Source: Rhizobium sp. Q54
GTDB lineage: Bacteria; Pseudomonadota; Alphaproteobacteria; Rhizobiales; Xanthobacteraceae
Reading direction: 5' to 3'
Assembly: GCA_945907045.1 (NCBI GenBank)
Contig: CAMDSH010000020.1
Span: 1-63,566, forward strand
DNA: 63,566 nt
Part shown: positions 17,987-26,352 of the stretch, piece by piece
How positions within the stretch are numbered: the stretch's first letter is position 1
Layout of the letters: the number at the start of each line of letters is the position of its first letter
Translations under genes and position numbers: made by a program
Notes under the pieces: generated by a model
Told to the model about the DNA's origin: nothing
Databases searched by the model: none
The model's input: only the letters and a program-made list of their open reading frames with translations

Positions 17987-19162
17987 ATGCTTGAGAAGGC
18001 AAAACACTGGCTGGTGCCATCCCGGCGAAGCGACGTGCCGCCGTTCATGGTGATGGACGTGATGGCCGCGGCGGCCCGGATCGAGGCTACAGGCGGGCGC
18101 GTCGTTCACATGGAAGTGGGCCAGCCCGCGGCGCCTGCGCCGAAGACCGCGCTGTCCGCCGCGCGCGCCGCGCTGGAGCGGCCCATCGCCTATACCGAGA
18201 CGCTGGGGGTTCCTTCATTGCGCGCGCGCATCGCGCGGCATTATGCCGAGGTCTACAATTTCTCACTTGATCCTTCACGCATCGCGGTGACGACCGGCTC
18301 CTCGGCGGGATTCATTCTGGCGTTCCTGTCGCTGTTCGAGCCGGACGATCGCGTTGCGCTCGCCAACCCCGGTTATCCGCCGTACCGCCACATTCTCACG
18401 GCGCTGGGATGCGAGCCGGTGCTGATCGAGACCACCGCGCAAACGCGCTGGGCGATGACAGGCGAAGCGCTGATCGCCGCGCACAAGAAGAAGCCGCTCA
18501 AAGGTCTGCTGGTCGCAAGCCCCGCCAATCCGACCGGCACCATGATGGAAGCGGGCGCGCTCGCGAATTTGATCGCGGTCGCCGAGGGTGAGGGCATCCG
18601 CGTCATCTCGGACGAAATCTATCACGGCCTCGATTATGCGTTCCGAGCGGAGACCGCGGTGAAGTTCTCCAGCAATGTGCTCATCATCAATTCGTTTTCA
18701 AAGTATTTCTGCATGACCGGCTGGCGCGTCGGCTGGATGGTGGTGCCGGAACCGCTGGTGCGCACAGTCGAGCGGTTGCAGCAGAACCTCGCCATCTCGG
18801 TGCCTTCACTCTCGCAAGTCGCAGCAGAAGCCGCCTTCGAAGGGCGCGCCGAAATGGAGGCGGTGAAGCACGGCTATGAGGAAAACCGCCGCACCCTGGT
18901 CGAGGGATTGCCGAAGGCCGGGCTCGATAAATTTCTGCCCGTCGATGGCGCGTTTTATCTTTATGCGGATGTGTCGCGCTTCTCCAACGACAGTCTGGCG
19001 TTTGCAAAACAGATGCTGGAGCAGGCGGGCGTGGCGGCGACGCCGGGCGTCGATTTCGATCCCGTGCACGGGCGCGATTTCCTGCGCTTTTGCTACGCCG
19101 GTTCCGCCGCCGACATGCACGAAGCGGTGGCGCGCATCGGCAAGTGGCTGCAAAAGCGATAG
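17987..19162 (+). CDS. PLP-dependent class I/II aminotransferase
   Basis: A 391-residue fold-type I aminotransferase. Family landmarks are NPGYPPYR, the ASPANPTGTMM loop, SDEIYHGLDY (the Asp that contacts the PLP ring nitrogen), and NSFSKYFCMTGWRVGW with the Schiff-base lysine. The Arg of FLRFCYAGS near the C-terminus would bind the substrate carboxylate. Such rhizobial proteins are commonly labelled aspartate or pyridoxal-dependent aminotransferases; the amino donor cannot be told here. It is transcribed divergently from the M48 gene and 79 bp before the histidine kinase. A later ATG at 18047 is possible but would cut conserved sequence. Confidence 0.93.
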   Translation: MLEKAKHWLVPSRRSDVPPFMVMDVMAAAARIEATGGRVVHMEVGQPAAPAPKTALSAARAALERPIAYTETLGVPSLRARIARHYAEVYNFSLDPSRIAVTTGSSAGFILAFLSLFEPDDRVALANPGYPPYRHILTALGCEPVLIETTAQTRWAMTGEALIAAHKKKPLKGLLVASPANPTGTMMEAGALANLIAVAEGEGIRVISDEIYHGLDYAFRAETAVKFSSNVLIINSFSKYFCMTGWRVGWMVVPEPLVRTVERLQQNLAISVPSLSQVAAEAAFEGRAEMEAVKHGYEENRRTLVEGLPKAGLDKFLPVDGAFYLYADVSRFSNDSLAFAKQMLEQAGVAATPGVDFDPVHGRDFLRFCYAGSAADMHEAVARIGKWLQKR

Positions 19163-19241
19163 CGCGAATACGGCGCTAGGCTTTGCGGCGGCGCTGCCCT
19201 AAGATTCCAGAAGTTCCATTTTCGTCAACCAAGCGCGTCCA

Positions 19242-20750
19242 GTGGCCACCAGAGCGTCTCTTTTCGCCCGCCTTGCGTTGTTGGTTGCCGGCACAACCTT
19301 GCCGCTGATCATCTTTGCGACCGTTCTGGTTTACCGCTACCACGCGCAGGACGAACAGCAGGCCGCCGAACGCGTTCTTGAAGTCGTGCGCGGTATCCGG
19401 CGCGTGCTCGATACCGAGACACGCAGCGTCACCGCCGGGCTGGAAGTTCTCGCGCTCTCGCAGGCGCTGCAGAAAGGCGACATCGAGGGTTTCCGCACCG
19501 ACGCCGCCGCGTTTCTGCGAGGCTATCCGGCGGAGTCCGCGATTTCGATCGGCGACCGCGAAGGGAATCAGATTTTCAATTCGCGCGTTCCGGCGGGGCA
19601 GACGCCGCCCATGCTGCGCAATCGCGGGCCTTTCGATCGGGTGTTCGAGACGTCCGCGCCCGCTTACTCGCGCTTGTTCATCGGTTCGGTGACCCGCAGC
19701 CGCATCATCACGGTGACCGTGCCGGTCCACCGCGGCGAAAACATCGCCTACGCGTTGTCGTTCAATCCGCCGATTGAAGGTTTCCAGACGATCATCGAAC
19801 AGCAGAGGTTCGGACCCGACTGGACGATTTCGATTTTCGACCAGGACGGCATTAATTTCGCGCGCGTTCCCAATCCCGATCAAACCATCGGCCAACGTGC
19901 TTCGCCGACGCTTTATGCGCAGATGTTCAGCCGCGATGAAGCGATCATCCCAACCGTTTCGCTGGAAGGTGTACCGCTGCTCACCGCGTTTTCGAAATCG
20001 TCGGTGTCGGGCTGGATCGTCGCTGCGGGTATTGCTTCGTCGACGATCAACGCACCGCTTTGGAACACGCTCGCCATCACCGTCACGGTTGGAATCGTTC
20101 TGCTTCTTTTGGGACTGGCGTTCGCCGTCCGCATGGCGACGCAGATCGCTCACGCCGAGGCGATGAACGAATTGCTGATCAACGAACTCAATCACCGCGT
20201 GAAGAATTCGCTCGCGACCGTGCAGTCGATCGCCGCTCGCACATTCCGCGGCCTCAACGATCCCCACGATACGCGGCAGAAATTCGACGCGCGGCTGGTT
20301 GCATTAGGCCGCGCGCACGACATCCTGAGCGAGGAGAAATGGCGCAGCGCCGACATCCGCGAGATGATCGAGCGTGTGCTGGCGCCGCACGGGACAAGGG
20401 ATGCCGCGCGCTTTCATCTGGCGGGGCCTGATTTGCGGCTCTCCCCGCAGGCAGCGCTGATTGCGTCGATGGTGCTGCACGAACTTGCCACCAACGCCGC
20501 GAAATACGGCGCGTTGTCGGTGCCGGGCGGCGAAGTGAGCATCGCGTGGGATATTATCAACCGCGACGGCAAGCCGTCCGCCGAGTTGCGCTGGAGCGAA
20601 CGCGGTGGTCCCCGGGTTGAAGCGCCGACGCGGCAGGGTTTCGGCAGCACGCTGATCGAGCAGGGCTTGCCGGCGCAACTTGGAGGCACCGCGCATTTCG
20701 ATTACGCGCCGGAAGGCCTCGTTTGCACGGTCAACTTTCCGATCGAATAG
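19242..20750 (+). CDS. Membrane HWE-family sensor histidine kinase
   Basis: A 502-residue sensor starting with GTG. It has a transmembrane helix at about residues 8-31, an extracytoplasmic sensor (about 32-265, with dCache-like SAISIGDREGNQIF and DWTISIFDQDG), and a second helix (about 267-290). The kinase part carries the HWE phospho-acceptor box NELNHRVKNSLATVQSIA (His318), GRAHDILSEEKW, the N-box HELATNAAKYGALS and the W-x-E motif in LRWSERGGP. HWE kinases act in light, stress and general signalling in Rhizobiales. No response regulator is adjacent; the single-domain regulator at 9057 is a possible but unsupported partner. Its stop is 3 bp from the convergent GST gene. Confidence 0.95.
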   Translation: MATRASLFARLALLVAGTTLPLIIFATVLVYRYHAQDEQQAAERVLEVVRGIRRVLDTETRSVTAGLEVLALSQALQKGDIEGFRTDAAAFLRGYPAESAISIGDREGNQIFNSRVPAGQTPPMLRNRGPFDRVFETSAPAYSRLFIGSVTRSRIITVTVPVHRGENIAYALSFNPPIEGFQTIIEQQRFGPDWTISIFDQDGINFARVPNPDQTIGQRASPTLYAQMFSRDEAIIPTVSLEGVPLLTAFSKSSVSGWIVAAGIASSTINAPLWNTLAITVTVGIVLLLLGLAFAVRMATQIAHAEAMNELLINELNHRVKNSLATVQSIAARTFRGLNDPHDTRQKFDARLVALGRAHDILSEEKWRSADIREMIERVLAPHGTRDAARFHLAGPDLRLSPQAALIASMVLHELATNAAKYGALSVPGGEVSIAWDIINRDGKPSAELRWSERGGPRVEAPTRQGFGSTLIEQGLPAQLGGTAHFDYAPEGLVCTVNFPIE

Positions 20751-20753
20751 CTT

Positions 20754-21410
20754 TCAGAATTCAACGTCGAGTTCTTCGACTTCGTCCGGCTCGGTTTTGG
20801 CGGCGGCGATCCATTCCTGCATCTGCGGCAACGCCATGATGGCTTTGCAATAAGTGGTGCAGGCTTCATCCAGCTGCACGTCATAGGTCATGAAGCGCGT
20901 CACCACCGGCGCGAACATGGCGTCGGCCATGCAAGGCAGGCGCCCGAACAAAAAAGGCCCTTTGCCCTGTTCCAGACATTCGCGCCAGATGCCGGTGATG
21001 CGATCGACATCGGCCTGCGCGCCCGCCCACACCTTGAAACCGGGATAGCGGGCTTTGAGATTCATCGGCAGCGCCGATCGCAAGTTTGAAAAACCGGAAT
21101 GCATCTCGCCGCAGATCGAGCGGCAGCGTGCGCGCGCGTCGCGCGATTTCGGCAGCAGGCCGGCGTCGGGTTTTTGCTCGTTGAGATATTCGGCAATCGC
21201 AAGCGTGTCCCATATCTTCACGCCGTCATGCGTGAGGCAGGGGACGAGGAACGACGGCGAGAGCAGCAGCAACTCCGCGCGCGTCGAGGGATCGTCGCTG
21301 GCGACGAGCGCTTCCTCGAAGTCGATGCCGGACATCTTGCAAAGCAGCCAGCCGCGCAGCGACCAGGAGCCGTAATTCTTGCTGGCAATCGTCAGGGTGG
21401 CCTTGGCCAT
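20754..21410 (-). CDS. Glutathione S-transferase family protein
   Basis: A 218-residue protein with a thioredoxin-like N-terminal half (MAKATLTIASKNYGSWSLRG; SPSFLVPCLTHDGVKIWDTLAIAEYL, containing the cis-Pro and the Asp/Thr that bind glutathione) and a helical C-terminal half (RSICGEMHSGFSNLRSALP; GRLPCMADAMFAPVVTRF). The Ser of the YGSWS segment may take the place of the catalytic Ser. Substrate is unknown; it probably detoxifies electrophiles in the cytoplasm. It is divergent from the PHB depolymerase gene. Confidence 0.93.
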   Translation of the reverse strand: MAKATLTIASKNYGSWSLRGWLLCKMSGIDFEEALVASDDPSTRAELLLLSPSFLVPCLTHDGVKIWDTLAIAEYLNEQKPDAGLLPKSRDARARCRSICGEMHSGFSNLRSALPMNLKARYPGFKVWAGAQADVDRITGIWRECLEQGKGPFLFGRLPCMADAMFAPVVTRFMTYDVQLDEACTTYCKAIMALPQMQEWIAAAKTEPDEVEELDVEF

Positions 21411-21482
21411 CGGGTGTAATCCCGTCAGTTTCGGCCCGGCATTGCTACCTTAGTTGAAAATCCAGGTGTATCAATACCTTCT

Positions 21483-21544
21483 TGCACTGCGTCCAGAGGT
21501 TTCCCCCGGTACATAGGGCTAATCGCAATTTACCTCGCAGTGCA
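21483..21544. promoter_or_regulatory. Inverted TGCACTGCG repeats upstream of phaZ (possible PhaR site)
   Basis: TGCACTGCG (21483-21491) recurs inverted as CGCAGTGCA (21536-21544), 44 bp apart, in the divergent promoter region of the GST and depolymerase genes. The second copy extends to CGCAGTGCAGCA. Alphaproteobacterial PhaR repressors of PHB genes are known to bind TGC/GCA-rich elements, so this may be a PhaR operator. The consensus is recalled, not computed. Confidence 0.35.
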
Positions 21545-21597
21545 GCATAAAATGCCCTAGCCTCCCCAGGCGACCCGCCGGGGCCGCAAGGGATTGA

Positions 21598-22812
21598 ATG
21601 CTCTACCAAGCGTATCAGGCGCATTCCGACATCATGGTGCCGGTGCGGGCGTTTGCCGGCATGGCTCTGCAAACGGCGGGGCATATGAACGGCGCGGCGG
21701 ACAACTCGTTCGTCCGCAATCTCACAGCCGCGTATGATTTGATCGCGCGCGCGGGGCTCACGCACGAGCGCCCGCCTTACGGCATCGACAGCGTGATGGT
21801 GGGAAATCGCGAGGTTAAGGTGCGCGAGGAGCCGGCGCTGGTGACGCCGTTCGGCACGCTTCTGCATTTCAAGAAGGATATCGAAGCGACGCAGCCGCGC
21901 GTGCTGCTGGTCGCGCCGCTCTCGGGACATTTCGCGACACTGCTGCGCGCCACCGTGCGCACGATGCTCCCGGAACATGACGTCTATATTACCGACTGGC
22001 ACAACGCGCGCGATGTTCCGACCTCAGACGGAGCTTTCGGCTTCGACGACTATATCGACCACCTCATACAATTTCTGGAAGCAATCGGACCGGGGGGACA
22101 CGTGGTCGCGGTGTGCCAGCCATGCGTTGCTGTGCTGGTCGCCGCCGCCGTGATGGCGCAAGGCGGAAATCCTGCGGCTCCCCGTTCGATGACGCTGATG
22201 GCGGGGCCGATCGACACGCGAGTCAACCCGACCAAGGTGAACGAGCTTGCGAAGTCGAAGCCGATGGACTGGTTCGAGAAGACGCTGATCGCCAGCGTGC
22301 CCTATCGCTATCCGGGCGCGGGCCGCCGCGTCTATCCCGGTTTTGTGCAGCTCGCCGCCTTCATGAGCATGAACATCGAGCGCCACGTGAAGGCGCATCG
22401 CGAATTGTACGAAAACCTGCGCAACGGCGAGAACGAAAAGGCGCGCACGACAAAAGCGTTCTACGACGAATATTTCGCCGTGCTCGATCTCACAGCCGAA
22501 TTTTATCTCGAAACCGTGCGGCTGGTGTTCCAGGAACACGCGTTGCCGCTCGGTGAAATGAAATGGCGCGGCGAAAAGGTCGAGCCGCGCGCCATCAAGC
22601 GCACGATGCTGCTTACCATCGAGGGCGAGAAGGACGACATCTGCGCGGTCGGACAGACGCTGGCCGCGCACGATTTGTGTTCAAGCCTGCGCCCCTATCT
22701 GAAACGCCACCACATGCAGGCCGGCGTCGGCCATTACGGCGTGTTCAGCGGCAAGGCCTGGACCAACCAGATCTACCCGATCGTCAAGAACGTGATCCTC
22801 GCGAGCGACTGA
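21598..22812 (+). CDS. phaZ: Intracellular poly(3-hydroxybutyrate) depolymerase
   Basis: Breaks down stored PHB granules to release hydroxybutyrate. The 404-residue alpha/beta-hydrolase has the family start MLYQAYQAHSDIMVPVR, and its nucleophile elbow is VAVCQPCVAVL (Cys173, Cys176): this depolymerase class uses cysteine in place of serine. VYITDWHNARDVP and the C-terminal HHMQAGVGHYGVFSGKAW (catalytic His) also match. There is no signal peptide, as expected for a cytoplasmic granule enzyme. No phaC, phaP or phaR gene is in the window. Its stop abuts the convergent rne gene. Confidence 0.94.
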   Translation: MLYQAYQAHSDIMVPVRAFAGMALQTAGHMNGAADNSFVRNLTAAYDLIARAGLTHERPPYGIDSVMVGNREVKVREEPALVTPFGTLLHFKKDIEATQPRVLLVAPLSGHFATLLRATVRTMLPEHDVYITDWHNARDVPTSDGAFGFDDYIDHLIQFLEAIGPGGHVVAVCQPCVAVLVAAAVMAQGGNPAAPRSMTLMAGPIDTRVNPTKVNELAKSKPMDWFEKTLIASVPYRYPGAGRRVYPGFVQLAAFMSMNIERHVKAHRELYENLRNGENEKARTTKAFYDEYFAVLDLTAEFYLETVRLVFQEHALPLGEMKWRGEKVEPRAIKRTMLLTIEGEKDDICAVGQTLAAHDLCSSLRPYLKRHHMQAGVGHYGVFSGKAWTNQIYPIVKNVILASD

Positions 22813-22813
22813 C

Positions 22814-25774
22814 CTACTCGGCGTTCTCGGCCGAGTTGCGCTTGCCCCACCAGCCGCGTTTTGGCTGCGCGGGTTCCTCGCCCGCTGAACTCGACACGAT
22901 GGGTGTTGGCGCTGGAGCCGGTGGCGGCATCGGCGCTGCTGCGGCGAATGGCGCCGGCTCGCGGATGGTTGAGCGGCGGCGCGGGGCCTCGCCCGGTTCC
23001 GCAGCTTGCGATGCGGGCGGCTCGAATTGCTGGCTGGGAGCCGGGGGTTCGAAGCGAGCAGGTGGCGGCGGCTGGAAATCGCCAGCCGGGTAATTTCCGC
23101 TGGCCTCGTTTGGCATTTCGCCGGAATGCGTATCCCCGGCGTGCGGTTCGCCGGCCTGGAAATCGCCGCCGGGTGAATTGCCGCCCGGATTGGGGCCGCC
23201 TTCGCGGCCTTGCCGATTGCGGCGTCCGCCGCGCCGCCCGCGCCGCCGGCGGCGGCGTACGTCGCCGTTTGCGTCGGTGGCGTTGCCGTTGTTCTCGTGC
23301 GGCTCGCCGGAGGCTCCGCCAGGCTCGGCCTGCATATCGGCGTGTTCGCCCGGTTGCGTCTCCGATTGTGCGTCCGATTGAGCGTCCATGCCGTGTTCGG
23401 ATGGTGCGCCGCCTTGATATTGGTCGTCGCGCGCGTGCGCGGGAGTTGCGCCGCCTTCGCGCCCTTCGCCACGGCCTTCACCGCGTCCTCTGCCGCCGCG
23501 GCGTCCGCGCCGACGCCGCCGCCGGGGTTCGCCATTCTCGTCAGTAAGGGGAGCGCGTTCCGGCTCGTGCGATGTTTCTTCGTGATCGGCCGCCGCCGGG
23601 ATGGCGATCGGTTCGCCTTCCTCGGCCTCGGCTTCCGCAGCCGCATCGGCGGCCGCATCTTCCTCGTCGATCTCCGCGTTCGTGAAGGTGTCGGGCCGCT
23701 GCGCCGCGATCGCCTTGGCGGCTTCCACAGTATGAACCTGGTCGCTGCGGTCGATGACGTAAGACTGCGGCCCGAGAATGGTCGGATCGGCGGTGATCGT
23801 GATGCTGAGCTGGAAGCGATCCTCAAGCGCGCGCAGGTGGCCGCGCTTTTGATTGAGGATGTAAAGCGCGACTTCCGAGCGCGTGCGTACGATCAGATTA
23901 TGCGTCGCGACCTTGAGCAGGTGCTCTTCCAGCGCGCGCAGCAATTGCAGCGTGACCGAAGACACCGAGCGCACATGCCCGCTGCCGTCGCAATGCGGGC
24001 ATTTCTCGGTCGAGCTTTCCAGCACCGATGTGCGGATGCGCTGGCGCGACATTTCCAGCAGGCCGAAATGCGAGATGCGGCCGACCTGAATGCGCGCGCG
24101 GTCGTGCTTGAGAGACTCTTTCAGCCGCCGCTCGACGTTGCGGTTGTTGCGGCCTTCTTCCATGTCGATGTAGTCGATGACAATGAGGCCCGCGAGATCG
24201 CGCAGGCGCAGCTGCCGCGCGATTTCTTCCGACGCTTCCGTATTGGTCTTGAGCGCGGTGTCCTCGATGTGGTGCTCGCGCGTCGCCCTGCCGGAGTTGA
24301 CGTCGATCGCAACGAGCGCTTCGGCCTGGTTGATGACGATGTAGCCGCCGGAGCGCAGTTGCACCGTCGGCGAGAACATGGCGTCTAGCTGGCTCTCGAT
24401 GCCGAAGCGCGTGAAGACCGGCTGGGCGTCCTTGTAGAGCTTCACGTTCTTCGCATGGCTCGGCATGAGCATGCGCATGAAGTCCTTGGCGTCCTTGTAG
24501 CCTTCCTCGCCCGCGACGATGATTTCGTCGATGTCTTTATTGTAGAGGTCGCGGATCGAGCGCTTGGTGAGCGAGCCTTCCTCGTAGACGAGTTTGGGCG
24601 CGGTGGATTTCAGCGTAAGGTCGCGCACCGTCTCCCACAGCCGCAGCAGATATTCGAAATCGCGTTTGACTTCCGTCTTGGTGCGGCTGGCGCCTGCCGT
24701 GCGCAGGATGACGCCCATGCCTTCCGGCACTTCGAGTTCCTGCGCGATTTCCTTCAGGCGGCCGCGATCCTCGGCGGAGGTGATCTTGCGGGAAATGCCG
24801 CCGCCGCGCGCGGTGTTCGGCATCAGCACCGAATAGCGGCCGGCGAGCGAGAGATAAGTCGTGAGTGCAGCGCCCTTGGTGCCGCGCTCTTCCTTCACCA
24901 CCTGCACCAGCATCACCTGCCGGCGCTTGATGACTTCCTGGATCTTGTATTCGCGGCGGCGATGACGCGGCGCGCGGTCGGGCATTTCTTCCATCGCGTC
25001 GGCGCCGCCGACGGATTCCACGGTTTCTTCTTCCGTGGGTTCGGCATGCTCAGGATGTTCGGCGCCGTTGCCGTTGAGTTCGGTTACCGGTGCGGCTTCG
25101 CCGCTCTCGGCCAAAGCGTGCGGCTCATCGTGATGCTCGTCATGATGTTCATCGTGCGGAGCTTCGCTGCCGGCCGGATGTTCGGCGTCAGCATGAGCTT
25201 CGTGATGCGGTTCGTCGTGATGTTCTTCCGCGTGAGGTTCGGCATGAGCCTCGCTCGGGGTCTCGTGATTCTCTTCGACATGCTCGCCAACTTGCGCCTC
25301 GTCGTGAGGCTGCGCGGCAATGTCGCCCGGCATATTCTCGCCGGCCGGAATCCCGGCGGCTTCTTCGGCGGCGAGCGGATCGCTGCGCACGGCTTCGTCA
25401 CGCCGGTGAGCGCCGCGACCGCGATTGCGTCCGCCGCGGCCACGGCGGCCGGAGCGGCGTTCATGTTCCGCTTCGTCGTCGCGATGCTGGCGCGCATCGT
25501 CTTCGAGCAGAGCCTGCCGGTCGGCGGTGGGGATTTGATAATAGTCGGGGTGGATTTCGGAGAACGCCAGAAAGCCGTGGCGGTTGCCGCCGTAATCGAT
25601 GAACGCCGCCTGCAGCGACGGTTCAACGCGCGTTACCTTGGCGAGATAGATATTTCCCCGGAGTTGCTTGCGGTTAGCCGACTCGAAGTCGAATTCTTCG
25701 ACCCGGTTGCCGCGCAGAACGACCACCCGGGTTTCCTCCGGATGGGTCGCGTCGATCAGCATTTTGTTGGGCAT
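22814..25774 (-). CDS. rne: Ribonuclease E (Rne/Rng family)
   Basis: Single-strand endoribonuclease that starts mRNA decay and matures rRNA, and scaffolds the degradosome. It has 986 residues. The S1 RNA-binding domain begins at about residue 38 (RGNIYLAKVTRVEPSLQAAFIDYGG) and is interrupted by a long insert (about 93-272) rich in Arg, Glu and His before it resumes at KIQEVIKRRQVMLVQVVKEERGTKG. The catalytic Asp residues lie in ALVAIDVNSGRAT and LIVIDYIDMEEGRNN, and the Zn-link is CPHCDGSGHVRS. The C-terminal third (about 730-986) is disordered, with Arg-rich patches (RRRRRRGRRGGRGR) likely to bind RNA or partners, and it ends GWWGKRNSAENAE. Its 5' leader is unusually long. Confidence 0.98.
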   Translation of the reverse strand: MPNKMLIDATHPEETRVVVLRGNRVEEFDFESANRKQLRGNIYLAKVTRVEPSLQAAFIDYGGNRHGFLAFSEIHPDYYQIPTADRQALLEDDARQHRDDEAEHERRSGRRGRGGRNRGRGAHRRDEAVRSDPLAAEEAAGIPAGENMPGDIAAQPHDEAQVGEHVEENHETPSEAHAEPHAEEHHDEPHHEAHADAEHPAGSEAPHDEHHDEHHDEPHALAESGEAAPVTELNGNGAEHPEHAEPTEEETVESVGGADAMEEMPDRAPRHRRREYKIQEVIKRRQVMLVQVVKEERGTKGAALTTYLSLAGRYSVLMPNTARGGGISRKITSAEDRGRLKEIAQELEVPEGMGVILRTAGASRTKTEVKRDFEYLLRLWETVRDLTLKSTAPKLVYEEGSLTKRSIRDLYNKDIDEIIVAGEEGYKDAKDFMRMLMPSHAKNVKLYKDAQPVFTRFGIESQLDAMFSPTVQLRSGGYIVINQAEALVAIDVNSGRATREHHIEDTALKTNTEASEEIARQLRLRDLAGLIVIDYIDMEEGRNNRNVERRLKESLKHDRARIQVGRISHFGLLEMSRQRIRTSVLESSTEKCPHCDGSGHVRSVSSVTLQLLRALEEHLLKVATHNLIVRTRSEVALYILNQKRGHLRALEDRFQLSITITADPTILGPQSYVIDRSDQVHTVEAAKAIAAQRPDTFTNAEIDEEDAAADAAAEAEAEEGEPIAIPAAADHEETSHEPERAPLTDENGEPRRRRRRGRRGGRGRGEGRGEGREGGATPAHARDDQYQGGAPSEHGMDAQSDAQSETQPGEHADMQAEPGGASGEPHENNGNATDANGDVRRRRRRGRRGGRRNRQGREGGPNPGGNSPGGDFQAGEPHAGDTHSGEMPNEASGNYPAGDFQPPPPARFEPPAPSQQFEPPASQAAEPGEAPRRRSTIREPAPFAAAAPMPPPAPAPTPIVSSSAGEEPAQPKRGWWGKRNSAENAE

Positions 25775-26352
25775 TGAATGGTCTCACTGGGCCAAGTCCG
25801 CGCACGCCTGCCTGACGGCGGCGAAGGGGGACTGCCTGATTGTTGTGAAAGGGAAGATGGGGCGCGCGCACACGCGAAAGCTCGGCGTGGCCGGCGGTCT
25901 CCCGCGCTGTCATGTCACGACAGCGCCGAGGCCGGACCTCGATTTGCTCTTGCTGCGAATGTTGCAGCATGGACTTGCGACCCGTAGCGCAGGCGGCCAG
26001 CGCAATCTCGCGCGCGGCCGCGGTTTCGTTCGCTCGACGGTTTCGGCGCGGGCGGCCCGAAGACCGCGCGCAAACCCGGTTGTCCTGAACAAGGGTATCG
26101 GCTCGCAAACCGCCCGCCCGTCCGTCTGCCTCGTCGAGGAGTACGATCCCAGGGGGCGTGCCGGGTACCCGAACGCGGTACAACCGGAACTATTAACCGT
26201 CAGCAGTTCCTACATACGGCCGCAAAGTGGCAATAGCAAGGGAGCCGGGTTCCGGCGGTTCCAGCGTTCCACCGGGCGTTTTGCGGCGCTCAAACTTCCA
26301 TTAACGGAAGACCCCCTAATGGAGTAAAAAGCGCCGAAAGGGATCATGAATC
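25775..26352. other. Long divergent intergenic region between rne and amiC
   Basis: A 578-bp gap with no supportable gene. Frames at 25668-26327 (plus) and 25674-26183 (minus) are open only because the DNA is GC-rich; they resemble no family. It must hold both promoters. In E. coli, rne has a long structured 5' leader through which RNase E limits its own mRNA, and the same may be true here. I see no recognisable small RNA or riboswitch. Confidence 0.55.
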
